A stretch of DNA of 64,000 nt from positions 2,728,001-2,792,000 of the forward strand of contig CBDBFA010000003.1 of assembly GCA_965204545.1 (NCBI GenBank), in the 5' to 3' direction. The position numbers were made by a program, and so were the translations under genes. Source of the stretch: JAABVD01 sp965204545 (GTDB taxonomy: Bacteria; Verrucomicrobiota; Verrucomicrobiia; Opitutales; UBA2995). Below are positions 8,536 to 16,892 of the stretch, in pieces. Numbering within the stretch: the stretch's first letter is position 1; each line of letters starts with the position of its first letter. The notes beneath the pieces were generated by a model. It worked only from the letters and a program-made list of their open reading frames with translations, searched no databases and was not told where the DNA came from.

Positions 8536-8808
8536 GCTCAATTTGTATTTGAAGACCCCACCGATGCCAAGAGCCCCTATGCGACAGCCGGCAACGGAAG
8601 CCTGAAGGGAATGCCATCGACCTTAATCCTGGTTGCGGAGAATGATCGTTTGAGACCTCAAGGCGAGGACTATGCGAAACTACTTGAGCAAGCGGGTGTA
8701 GCTGTGGATTTCGACTTGGTCCAAGGAACGAACCATGGCTTTCTTGCTACGCATGCGGATTCCAGAAAACGAGTGGGACACTTTGTGCGAGCGATCCGGA
8801 AACAATAG
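8536..8808 (+). pseudogene. alpha/beta hydrolase (fold-3) C-terminal relic
   Basis: The open frame after a stop at 8533 reads DAKSPYATAGNGSLKGMPST, then LILVAENDRLRPQGEDYAKL and FDLVQGTNHGFL. This is the C-terminal third of an acetyl-esterase/HSL-like alpha/beta hydrolase, with the catalytic Asp (AEND) and His (NHGF). The oxyanion HGG and nucleophile GDSAGG regions are absent, and 8394-8535 upstream contains no matching frame. It is a truncated gene remnant. The rest of the gap up to 9082 shows nothing recognisable. Confidence 0.65.
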
Positions 8809-9082
8809 GAAGCGACACCGTCGTTTCACCTGTGGGAGACGGGTAGCCTGATCGTTGAGCGAGCAACGAGAAGGGCCGCTGGATTTCTGGGCATGAAGAA
8901 AGGCAAAAACGTTGAAAATAGTTGGATTGTGTTGTTGCCAAACCCTCTATTAATGTCCATTTATGGATAAATATATGATCCCTAACCTTGGATTTCGTTT
9001 CCGTCCTCCCCCGTGTATCTTAAGATCATAAGGTAGATCTGTGAACGGTCAAGCGAATGCGGCAAACCCTGTCTGCCGTATA

Positions 9083-10057
9083 TCAATCTCTGACCTTCAA
9101 TATCACTTTCCCGATATTTTCGTTGTGGGCCAAAATAGCCTGGGCTGCTTCGGTGTCCTGAATGGGAAGGGTTTTGTAAATGATGGGATTGATGGTTCCT
9201 GATAACAGGTCCTTCCAAAAGCTTTGCTCGAAGCGATCGCGGATTTCCACTTTTTCGTCCAGTGACCGAGAGCGTAATACCGATCCAATCACGCGCTGAC
9301 GGCCTCGCATGAGCAGGGACAGGTCAATTTCAGCAATACTTCCTGTTAGTAAGGCAATGATCACGAGACGTCCCCGTGTCTTCAACAAACGCATATTCGG
9401 TTTGAGGTATTCGGCGGCAGCGATATCGAGGATCACATCCACTCCTTCGGGAGCCGCAGTTCGAACCGCGGCTTCAATATCTACTTCCTTGTAGTTGATG
9501 GCAAGCTCCGCACCGAGCGATTTGCAAAACTCGCATTTGTCTGCCCGGCCAGCCGTGACCAGAACTCGGCAGCCGGCTTTGTTTGCCAATTGGATTCCAG
9601 CCGTGCCGACACCGCTCGCGCCACCGTGGATCAACACAGTTTCGCCTTCCACCAAGTTCCCTTCAATGAACAGATTTAGAAAGGCCGTGTAGAAGACTTC
9701 GGGTACGGCGGCGGCTTTTTCAAAGTCCCAGTCGTCCGGTATAGGCATCAGCATCGAAGCAGGAGCAGTGACACGTTCAGCATAGCCACCGCCGCTCAGC
9801 AATGTACAAACACGGTCTCCCACCTTCCAACCGTGTACTCCATCCCCAAGTTCGGAGATCGTTCCGGCCGCTTCCAGACCCATGTAGGGTGGGGCGCCAG
9901 GCGGGACTGGATAATTGCCCGCGCGCTGCAACAAATCGGCCCGGTTTACCGCTGAAGCGTGCACGTCAATGGTAACCTCGCCGCTGGATGGGCTGGGCTC
10001 GGGTACTTCCGACCAATTTAATGCCTGGGTATCTGGATCTACGCAAATAGCTTTCAC
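9083..10057 (-). CDS. NAD(P)H quinone oxidoreductase (PIG3-like MDR)
   Basis: A 324-residue zinc-independent MDR protein of the quinone oxidoreductase/PIG3 group. The N-terminal domain has SAVNRADLLQRAGNYPVPPG and MGLEAAGTISELG, both typical of PIG3. The cofactor domain has LIHGGASGVGTAGIQLA near residue 140, and the C-terminus has YKTLPIQDTEAAQAILAHNE with GKVILKV. It probably reduces quinones or enones with NADPH in the cytoplasm. It stands alone on the minus strand; no operon partner is close enough to suggest a pathway role. Confidence 0.92.
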   Translation of the reverse strand: MKAICVDPDTQALNWSEVPEPSPSSGEVTIDVHASAVNRADLLQRAGNYPVPPGAPPYMGLEAAGTISELGDGVHGWKVGDRVCTLLSGGGYAERVTAPASMLMPIPDDWDFEKAAAVPEVFYTAFLNLFIEGNLVEGETVLIHGGASGVGTAGIQLANKAGCRVLVTAGRADKCEFCKSLGAELAINYKEVDIEAAVRTAAPEGVDVILDIAAAEYLKPNMRLLKTRGRLVIIALLTGSIAEIDLSLLMRGRQRVIGSVLRSRSLDEKVEIRDRFEQSFWKDLLSGTINPIIYKTLPIQDTEAAQAILAHNENIGKVILKVRD

Positions 10058-10209
10058 TTGTATGACTGTAAGGGGAATGATTTCGAGATGTCGATGGAAA
10101 CTCCAGAGGTTGCCGTGTAAGCTGGTTGTACCTGTGATCCGAATACGAAGATTTTATGAATGAGATCTAAAAATTTGTGATTGAGGCGATCAGCGAACAA
10201 GAATCTCAG

Positions 10210-11298
10210 TTATTCTAGAGACGGAAACGTCCAGCTGCGATCGATGATTGAAGGTCTTGGTCGATACATTCTGACGACATAGTTCCAGCCATCGGTGATC
10301 GGTATGAAATTCGCCTGATATGGATCTCCACCAAAATTCACTGTAACCGATCCATCCGGATTCTTTTCAGCAGTCAGGTTGCTTATGCTGTAGCTGTCAT
10401 AGGAGTTTTTTTCGAAATACCCGTCCTTGTTGTACACGCTAATGGACCAAAATCCATCGACCGGCACATCGTTCACGGTAAGTGAATAGGCACCCACCGG
10501 CAGATCCGGTTGAACATTTAGGTAAACGGCTTCTGATTCTGGCAAGCCGCCCCACCCATAGGCTGTGGCAAGCAGGTGGCGTACTTTATTTACCTCTTCT
10601 TTTTTACCAAACGTATTTTTCGCATCTTTTAAGCCAGCGGCGAGCTCAAGCAGTGGTTTTGCAGTGGCGGCTAGACTTTCCTGATCATAAGGCGGGTGGG
10701 TGTAGGCATTGGCAGATTGACTCTCTATTTCCAGCTCATCTTGTAATGCATTGGCCTGTTTGATGTCTCTTGGATCCGACGCATCCACCAGAGTTCTCAC
10801 AGTGATCAAGACAAACGGTGTATCAAATTCACTGAGTTCAAGGTGTGGTTCACCAGGGCCGTGATAGATGTTATTAATAAAGTGATCTTCATTCACTACA
10901 ACAGCGGACATGTATCGGCTTCCAGCTTCCGGCAATGTTATGATCGCACCTTTGCTTATATCGACCACGGCGGAACTGTACAAAGTATCGCGATTCATCC
11001 GCTTGACGCGTTGTTGGCCGATGGGTTGAGGCTCTCTGGTATGGGTCCATTGATTTATACCCCCGCTGCGAGCTAATATGCTATCGAAATGCACAGCGGT
11101 TTTGGCACGCACATAGTTTAATACGTGGACTTCTATCTGCGATTCAGAGGCTGCAAGATTCAAAGAGAAAAAGAGAACCCAGCAAAGCAGAGCCGATAGA
11201 GAGGCTTTTGAATAGTTGATGTTTACGGATGGGATTTGGTCGAACTCGTTTGAAGTTCGGTAAACCGAAGATCGAGTAAAAATGAAAACACGAGACAT
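10210..11298 (-). CDS. exported DUF1254/DUF1214 protein
   Basis: A 362-residue protein with the two-part DUF1254 plus DUF1214 architecture. The DUF1254 part contains RMNRDTLYSSAVVDIS; the DUF1214 part contains DGFWSISVYNKDGYFEKNSY and the end motif GWNYVVRMYRPRPSI. An internal hydrophobic stretch (SALLCWVLFFSLNLAASES) near residues 35-53 is probably a signal peptide. The chosen ATG gives a long pre-sequence; a downstream alternative start cannot be excluded because no other Met precedes the hydrophobic segment. The family is widespread in bacteria without an agreed biochemical function. Confidence 0.85.
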   Translation of the reverse strand: MSRVFIFTRSSVYRTSNEFDQIPSVNINYSKASLSALLCWVLFFSLNLAASESQIEVHVLNYVRAKTAVHFDSILARSGGINQWTHTREPQPIGQQRVKRMNRDTLYSSAVVDISKGAIITLPEAGSRYMSAVVVNEDHFINNIYHGPGEPHLELSEFDTPFVLITVRTLVDASDPRDIKQANALQDELEIESQSANAYTHPPYDQESLAATAKPLLELAAGLKDAKNTFGKKEEVNKVRHLLATAYGWGGLPESEAVYLNVQPDLPVGAYSLTVNDVPVDGFWSISVYNKDGYFEKNSYDSYSISNLTAEKNPDGSVTVNFGGDPYQANFIPITDGWNYVVRMYRPRPSIIDRSWTFPSLE

Positions 11299-11374
11299 TA
11301 GCGAAAGTGTTGAAACAATTGGTTTTTTAATGGCGAACGGCCTTAGCCCAAAAAACTCACAAAAAGAACTTGTC

Positions 11375-12589
11375 CTAGGATAGATCGTTCCCTCGAGGGA
11401 CGAAAGCTTGGATCCCCGTAATGGCGCGACCGAGTATCAGTCCGTGAATATCATAGGTGCCTTCATAGGTGTTGACCGTTTCCATATTCATCAAGTGATG
11501 AATGACACGGAAATCTCCGGTGATTCCATTGCCGCCCAGCATGTCGCGCGCTTCTCGGGCAATGTTCAAGGCCGCGCCGGCGTTGTTTCGTTTGGCAAGG
11601 GATATCATTTCGGGAGTGGCTCGGTCCTGTTCCTTTAAGTCTGCCAAACGCCAGGCCAGTAATTGCATCTGAGTGATAGCGGTTACCATGTTGGCCAGTT
11701 TGGTCTGAATCAGTTGGGTGGATGCCAAGGGATAGCCAAATTGAGTGCGACCCAGAACGTATTCACGGGCCCGGTGATAGCAGTTTTCTGCCACCCCTGT
11801 TACTCCCCAGACGATACCAAAGCGTGCATTATTGAGACAGGAGAAGGGACCTTTAAGTCCCCGAATGTCCGGGAATACATTTTCGTCAGGTACAAATACC
11901 TCCTGCATTACAATCTCCCCTGTGGGCGATGCACGCATGGACATTTTGTTTTTTATTTTTGGGGTAGAAAGTCCTTCCATTCCTTTATCCAACAGGAAGC
12001 CACGAATGACCCCATCTTCATCGCTGCCGTCATAGGCTTTTGCCCATACCACACAGAGGTCGGCAATGGGTGAATTGGTGATCCACATTTTCGAGCCGTT
12101 CATCTTCCAACCACCGTCTACTTTTTTCGCTGAAGTGATCATGGATCCGGGATCCGATCCATGATCCGGTTCGGTTAATCCGTAGCATCCAATGAGTTCT
12201 CCCGTGGCGAGCCGCGGCAGGTACTTTTGTCTCTGTTCCTCAGTGCCAAATGCGTAGATCGGATACATGACCAGTGAGGATTGAACGGATGCCAATGAAC
12301 GGTAGGCGGAATCCACCCGTTCCAGTTCGCGATTAATGACCCCGTAGGCTGTGTAACCGGCTCCCGCGCAGTCGTAGGTATCAGGTAAAAAAACTCCCAG
12401 GAATCCCAGGTCGCCCATTTCGCGGGCAATTTCTATGTCGAACTGTTCCTCCTGGTTTCCTTCCAGAGCTCTCGGTTCCAGCTTCGTTTGGGCATATTCC
12501 CTCGCTGCATCCATGATCATGCGATCTTCACGACTGAGCAGCTCTTCGAAATGGTAAATGTCGTCCGCTTTTAATGATTTGGAGGCCAT
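11375..12589 (-). CDS. gcdH: glutaryl-CoA dehydrogenase-like acyl-CoA dehydrogenase
   Basis: A 404-residue acyl-CoA dehydrogenase closest to glutaryl-CoA dehydrogenase. Supporting motifs are SVQSSLVMYPIYAFGTEEQ and CYGLTEPDHGSDPGSM in the first half, LNNARFGIVWGV in the middle, and NTYEGTYDIHGLILGRAITG at the C-terminus, where the Glu near 376 is the expected catalytic base. Glutaryl-CoA dehydrogenase converts glutaryl-CoA to crotonyl-CoA in lysine, tryptophan and aromatic degradation and uses ETF as acceptor, which fits the etf operon nearby. A related short-chain dicarboxyl-CoA substrate is possible. The following region holds an acyl-CoA carboxylase relic. Confidence 0.88.
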   Translation of the reverse strand: MASKSLKADDIYHFEELLSREDRMIMDAAREYAQTKLEPRALEGNQEEQFDIEIAREMGDLGFLGVFLPDTYDCAGAGYTAYGVINRELERVDSAYRSLASVQSSLVMYPIYAFGTEEQRQKYLPRLATGELIGCYGLTEPDHGSDPGSMITSAKKVDGGWKMNGSKMWITNSPIADLCVVWAKAYDGSDEDGVIRGFLLDKGMEGLSTPKIKNKMSMRASPTGEIVMQEVFVPDENVFPDIRGLKGPFSCLNNARFGIVWGVTGVAENCYHRAREYVLGRTQFGYPLASTQLIQTKLANMVTAITQMQLLAWRLADLKEQDRATPEMISLAKRNNAGAALNIAREARDMLGGNGITGDFRVIHHLMNMETVNTYEGTYDIHGLILGRAITGIQAFVPRGNDLS

Positions 12590-12687
12590 GATGGTATAAT
12601 AAAATTCTCAGACTTGAGAGTGTTGGATTGGGGTTAAATTAGTAAACAGGATTATCTAAATGGATTCTCAGACGATTTGTTTCTCAC

Positions 12688-12703
12688 GGGTGTTGGAACA
12701 CCC
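12688..12703 (-). terminator. hairpin after carboxylase relic
   Basis: A perfect inverted repeat GGGTGTT-GG-AACACCC begins directly after the stop of the carboxylase relic, read on the minus strand. There is no T-run behind it, so it is at best a weak or factor-dependent terminator of the serine hydrolase transcript. Confidence 0.3.
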
Positions 12704-12886
12704 TTAGGGTCTCAATCCTCGCTGCTTTTCACCCAGCACGGTCGGGATTACGCCATAGGCCAATTCCGCCCAATCGCAAAGCACTCGCCGGGTAGTTCGA
12801 GGATCAATAATCTCTTCCACGCCACCCATCTTGGCGGCCAGTTCCTCCCGGCGCTTAATTTCTTGAACTTCTTCTTTCCAACTCAT
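12704..12886 (-). pseudogene. acyl-CoA carboxylase carboxyltransferase, internally deleted relic
   Basis: A 60-codon frame that joins both ends of a much larger protein. The start, MSWKEEVQEIKRREELAAKM, matches the N-terminus of biotin-dependent acyl-CoA carboxylase beta chains. From residue 24 on it reads EEIIDPRTTRRVLCDWAELA, the C-terminal helix region of the same family (IDPRxTRxxLC). About 450 residues between these ends are missing, including both carboxyltransferase domains. The frame begins five bases after the serine hydrolase stop. A functional small protein is unlikely; I read it as an in-frame deletion remnant of a gene that once worked with the neighbouring acyl-CoA dehydrogenases. 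Confidence 0.6.
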
Positions 12887-12891
12887 GGCGA

Positions 12892-14169
12892 TCAGTCCGC
12901 AATGGCCTGGTAGGTCATGGAGATCATATTGGGCCGTATCCCGAGGGGACTGTAGGGATAGACCTGCACCATGAGAATTCCAATGAGGGACTCTTTCGGA
13001 TCGACCCAAAAGATGGTTCCATAGGCTCCGCCCCAATGATAAGAACCGACCGACTGGGAAGTCGCCGCTTGGCCCTGATCTGTAACCACGGCATAACCGA
13101 GTCCGAATCCGTAGCCAGGTCCGGTTAACCAAATCGGCAGATCACCGGTGTGATTGACGGTCATAAGCTCCACCGTCTTGCGACTGAGTATCCGGACTCC
13201 ATCAAGCTCGCCTCCGTTCAGCATCATTTGGTGGAAACGAAAATAGTCGCTGGCCGTGGTCACTAATCCGCCGGCACCACGGAACTGCACATGCGGTTCT
13301 CTTACCCAGCGGCTCTGAGCGCTCGGAGCTTCATAGAGGGAAATTGATTTGTCGTCTTCCAGCCAATACAGGGCCGAAAGACGGTCCAATTTTGATTCCG
13401 GAAGAAAGAAGTGGGTATCCTTCATCTTTAGAGGTTTGAAGATGCGCTCCCGAAAGAATTCATCGAGCGTCATTCCGGATATGATCTCTACCAGCACTCC
13501 AGCTACCGAAGTACCCAAGGTATATTCCCATTTTTCTCCCGGATGGAAATTGAGGGGCAATTTAGCCAAACGTCTCATACGGCTATGATCCGTTTCGTCA
13601 TGGGGAAAACTAGCCATGGCTACCTTGTACTCCTCAGCGGTAATTCCTCGATTGGCATTCGAGAGACCGGCGGTGTGATTCAGTATCTGCTGAATGGTGA
13701 TCGGGCTCTTTGGAGGAACGGTAACATACGGACCTGAATGTTCGGCATTGGGAGGAGATGGAATCGCTACCTTGACTTCTCCATACTCCGGAAACCATTT
13801 GGAAACTGGGTCACGTAGCTGAAAGTGACCCTCTTCGTAGAGCATCATCAAGGCCACCGATGTGATGGGCTTGGTCATGGATGCCATCCGAAAAATAGTG
13901 TCCTCGGTCATCGGCGCTTGGTTTTCTTTGTCCCGATGTCCCAATGCCGACAGGTGTGCAACTTTGCCGTGCCTGGCCACTAAGGTGACGACTCCGGCTA
14001 CTTCCCCACGGTCGATGTATCCCTGCATAAAAGCATCCAATCGGTCCAATCGGTCGGAGGACAATCCGACCGATTCCGGTTTGGCCCTGGGAACCTCATC
14101 ATTTCCGAACAGGGAAATAAGGGAGACGAGTAAAATGAATAGTATAGAACGTGTTTGTGAGGTATTCAT
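12892..14169 (-). CDS. serine hydrolase, beta-lactamase/class C PBP family
   Basis: A 425-residue exported serine hydrolase. An N-terminal hydrophobic segment (ILFILLVSLISLFG) looks like a signal peptide. The active-site motif SMTK is at residues 97-100, the Tyr motif is in KWEYTLGTSVAG, and the third motif is HWGGAYGTIFW in place of KTG. This fold covers class C beta-lactamases, D-aminopeptidases and esterases such as EstB; the HWGG variant is more often linked to esterase-like members. Substrate is unknown. It lies at the end of the acyl-CoA region, directly upstream of a carboxylase relic on the same strand. Confidence 0.9.
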   Translation of the reverse strand: MNTSQTRSILFILLVSLISLFGNDEVPRAKPESVGLSSDRLDRLDAFMQGYIDRGEVAGVVTLVARHGKVAHLSALGHRDKENQAPMTEDTIFRMASMTKPITSVALMMLYEEGHFQLRDPVSKWFPEYGEVKVAIPSPPNAEHSGPYVTVPPKSPITIQQILNHTAGLSNANRGITAEEYKVAMASFPHDETDHSRMRRLAKLPLNFHPGEKWEYTLGTSVAGVLVEIISGMTLDEFFRERIFKPLKMKDTHFFLPESKLDRLSALYWLEDDKSISLYEAPSAQSRWVREPHVQFRGAGGLVTTASDYFRFHQMMLNGGELDGVRILSRKTVELMTVNHTGDLPIWLTGPGYGFGLGYAVVTDQGQAATSQSVGSYHWGGAYGTIFWVDPKESLIGILMVQVYPYSPLGIRPNMISMTYQAIAD

Positions 14170-14201
14170 GAGTTTCTACTGGGGATGCTAAAGCGTATTG
14201 A

Positions 14202-14223
14202 TGTGCACTGAAAAAGGTGCACA
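14202..14223. promoter_or_regulatory. TGTGCAC inverted repeat upstream of serine hydrolase
   Basis: TGTGCAC and GTGCACA arms flank an eight-base loop, 33 bases upstream of the serine hydrolase start. It could be an operator or a terminator of upstream transcription; no T-run is present. The rest of 14170-14358 holds no gene. Confidence 0.3.
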
Positions 14224-14358
14224 CGAGATTCTCTTAACCGGAGAGTTGGGGTGAGAGGATGGAGGATAATGATTTCAAGGGATCCGGAAGTTTTAAGTCC
14301 AACTGCTGATCGTAAGAAATGTTCATATGAAACGTGGCAGCTAAATCCCGACCATCAG

Positions 14359-14538
14359 TTAGCCCGCATTTCTCACAAAATTCGTAGCGAGCGATCGAAG
14401 ACCGAGTGCTGGTGCGGGTTTCGTGCAGATTCGCGGGTGAAGCTGGGTCGACACCCTGCAAAGTCGCGATTCCAGCGATTCCCGCTCCAGTGCCGGGATT
14501 CGGGCGCGCAGTAGAAAATTTGTGAGACATGTGGGTTA
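14359..14538. repeat. MITE-like element with TTA...TAA inverted ends, copy 1
   Basis: The left end TTAGCCCGCATTTCTCACAA and the right end TTGTGAGACATGTGGGTTA are imperfect inverted repeats of about 23 bases. Between them lie conserved blocks TTCGTAGCGAGCG and GCGCAGTAGAAAAT. A second copy with the same ends and blocks, in opposite orientation, lies at 23746-23920. No transposase is encoded, so this is a non-autonomous element. Its right end supplies the stop codon of the symporter gene, which suggests that insertion reset the 3' end of that gene. Confidence 0.65.
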
Positions 14539-16050
14539 GAAGTCCATCGCGGCCTCTAGGCGTGGATTTAGAGGCTTCGGTTTGGTGAGCAAAGAGACCA
14601 CGATCATGACAATGATGGACGATATCAGGGCCACGGCACCCACGCTGACTCCTCCGGGAATGACGTAAAGCGGATCTCCCTTTGGATACTTGGAAGCGAG
14701 GTCGAATCCCAGGTTTACCAGGATGCCGGTGACGGCCGCGCAGCTCGCTCCCTGCCAGGTCGCTCGTTTCCAATTGAACCCAATCGCCACCATCGGAACA
14801 AAAGCCGCGGCAAATAATCCCCACCCGAAGATTCCCAGGATAGCAATCAAGTCGCCATGGTAGCGGGCCCACAATGCGAAACCGGTTGCGGCGATCGCGA
14901 GGAGAAAGGTGGCGATGCGAGCCCAGAGCAATTCGTTTTTGACGGTACGTTTCAGGAACGCGCGGGGGAAGTCCCTGACAAATACTCCGGCTCCAATGTT
15001 TAGAAAGGAGTCAGCGGTCGACATAATGGCGGCGAACAACCCGGCGAAGACGATACCGGCCAGCCAGGCTGGCGTGTGGTTCATCAGAAATAGGGGAGCA
15101 GCCTGATCTTCACTGCCCACGGGCAGAGGCTCTGCCTGTCCGGTCAGGACCAGATACTTCATGGCAAAACCCACGCTCACCCACAAGAGCGCACAGAGCA
15201 TATAGGCACTTGCGCCCAAGGATCCACTCCATCGAACCGGTTTAAAATCGCGCGGCATAAACAGCTTGGTCGTGGTATGGGGCTGCCCACAGCCACCGAG
15301 TTTAAATAGAAAGAGGTAGCTCAGACAGGCCATCGGGCCGAGTATTCCCCAGGCGCCAATGGCTTCATTTTCTCCCGCTGCAGTATATGTTTCGGTTATG
15401 TTTCTGGGGCCATCAAAGAAGTTTCCGTCGCCCATAGCGGTGATCGCGATCACGCATAAAACAACCGCGGAAAAAACCATAATGGCTCCCTGAAATACGT
15501 CGGTGTAAAGCCCGGCGATAATGCCTCCAAAAACCGCGTAGCCAATGACGACGGCCATGCCTAATATCGCAGCAAACGTGAAATCGATCCCAAAGAAGGT
15601 CGCCGCTACCGCTCCAAACGCCAATATATTGGTACCGAGATAAGCAATCACACCCAGGATGATTACCAGCCCCGCTAAAAAGCGGCAGGTCTCGCTGTTA
15701 TAACGAGCCGCCACTGCGTCGGGTAATGTCAAAATTTCAAAAAGGTCTGCGAAGGCCTTAAACCGTTTGGCCAGTATTACACCGGTGACTGCAAAACCAA
15801 AGGCCGACGGTAGCGTGATCCAAAAAGAAGAGGTGCCGTACTTGTAGACCAGACCGGGTCCGCCGATGAACCCAAAACCGCTCATCACCGTAGAGAATGC
15901 GGCGAAGCCCATAACCAGGACTCCGGAGGCTTTTCCCGCGACGAAGAAATCTTTGGAGGACTTCGTCTGTTTGGCGGCCCAGACTCCGATCAAAAGACAA
16001 AATACCATGTAGATGGCAACGATGGTGAGGATCAAGGTCCGGTCATCCAT
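14536..16050 (-). CDS. sodium:solute symporter (SSS family)
   Basis: A 504-residue inner-membrane transporter with about 13 hydrophobic helices. The N-terminus (TIVAIYMVFCLLIGVWAAKQ, then KDFFVAGK) is the family signature, and SGFGFIGGPGLVYKYGTSSF and FAAIMSTADSFLNIGAG are typical substrate- and sodium-site segments. The family takes up sugars, amino acids, nucleosides or carboxylates with sodium; the substrate cannot be assigned here. It overlaps the upstream small membrane protein gene by eight bases, so the two are probably translated together. Its last codons abut the right end of a mobile-element-like repeat. Confidence 0.93.
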   Translation of the reverse strand: MDDRTLILTIVAIYMVFCLLIGVWAAKQTKSSKDFFVAGKASGVLVMGFAAFSTVMSGFGFIGGPGLVYKYGTSSFWITLPSAFGFAVTGVILAKRFKAFADLFEILTLPDAVAARYNSETCRFLAGLVIILGVIAYLGTNILAFGAVAATFFGIDFTFAAILGMAVVIGYAVFGGIIAGLYTDVFQGAIMVFSAVVLCVIAITAMGDGNFFDGPRNITETYTAAGENEAIGAWGILGPMACLSYLFLFKLGGCGQPHTTTKLFMPRDFKPVRWSGSLGASAYMLCALLWVSVGFAMKYLVLTGQAEPLPVGSEDQAAPLFLMNHTPAWLAGIVFAGLFAAIMSTADSFLNIGAGVFVRDFPRAFLKRTVKNELLWARIATFLLAIAATGFALWARYHGDLIAILGIFGWGLFAAAFVPMVAIGFNWKRATWQGASCAAVTGILVNLGFDLASKYPKGDPLYVIPGGVSVGAVALISSIIVMIVVSLLTKPKPLNPRLEAAMDF

Positions 16051-16504
16051 GGTCAGAGTCTCCGCTGCCTAGTTTATCTGATTTGAGCTCATTTAGATGA
16101 TCTTCCCGTTCTTGCGGTACGATAGCTCGCCGAAATCCAATCACCCACAGTATGAGGAACCAAAAGGGAAAGAGAGAGATTCCAAACACCATGATGGCGG
16201 TCGCTGGCTGCATACCCAGAAGCAATGGATCTCCTGGCTCAAATCTCGGATCCAAGAGAATAATAGACAGGATGATCACAAATAAAATCAGCATCCCTAA
16301 GGCGAAAAGTCGCCAGATCAGTATCCCTCGGGAATCACTGATAATATTTCGGAGGACCAGCACCGTAAATACCCCCATAATCGCGGTCGCATAGATGATG
16401 GATTGCCATAAAACCGGAATCCAATCCCCGAACAAAACTGACAAGAGCATGACCGTGGCGAAGCCTACGACGAGTAAAAGAAGCCGGTCTTGATGAGTCT
16501 CCAT
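16043..16504 (-). CDS. small four-helix membrane protein, symporter partner
   Basis: A 153-residue protein with about four hydrophobic helices (for example LLLLVVGFATVMLLSVLFG and AIMVFGISLFPFWFLILWVI) and a charged cytoplasmic tail. I do not recognise the family with certainty. Its gene overlaps the start of the SSS symporter by eight bases, the arrangement seen for small accessory subunits of SSS transporters. No catalytic motif is visible. Confidence 0.7.
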   Translation of the reverse strand: METHQDRLLLLVVGFATVMLLSVLFGDWIPVLWQSIIYATAIMGVFTVLVLRNIISDSRGILIWRLFALGMLILFVIILSIILLDPRFEPGDPLLLGMQPATAIMVFGISLFPFWFLILWVIGFRRAIVPQEREDHLNELKSDKLGSGDSDHG

Positions 16505-16688
16505 ATCAAAAGAATTGCAACTGGTTCTCCGTACTGATTTGGAGAAGGCGAATATAAGTCCATTATTGGATATTTCTGGAAAGAACCAAGGTAAAAATAG
16601 GATTATCGAAGAACTAATTTTAAGCGCCTTTGTTGTAGTTGGCAGGTCGTTACACTTGCTTCGAAAACAATGGGTTGCTTTACGGGCC

Positions 16689-16854
16689 CATCCGAAATTC
16701 TAATATGACGTTCATCAGGTCTGGGGTGAACAGTTATCCCATGAGCTCCTAATTCAAGTAACTTCTTTGCAAATCCTGAAACTGAAGGATATTCCCGTCC
16801 TCTTGCATTTCTCAGCAATGCAATTTTGTTAAAATTAATGCTTAACTTTGCCAG
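16689..16854 (-). pseudogene. pdxJ: pdxJ (pyridoxine 5'-phosphate synthase) N-terminal relic
   Basis: The minus strand reads AKLSINFNKIALLRNARGRE and then FAKKLLELGAHGITVHPRPD followed by ERHIRISD. This is the well-conserved N-terminus of PdxJ, with the phosphate- and substrate-binding HPRPDERHI segment. The homology stops after about 55 residues, whereas PdxJ is about 240 residues. The position where the start ATG is expected is CTG. The remaining frame to 16603 has no PdxJ similarity. No other sign of a gene was seen in 16505-16688. Confidence 0.7.
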
Positions 16855-16892
16855 GTAATCCTTGGTCAGGAATTGAATTTTAGTTGGGAAAT

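Noticed and set aside
14234..14872. A 212-codon minus-strand frame
   Set aside because: It spans the inverted-repeat element and overlaps the symporter in another frame without any protein motif.
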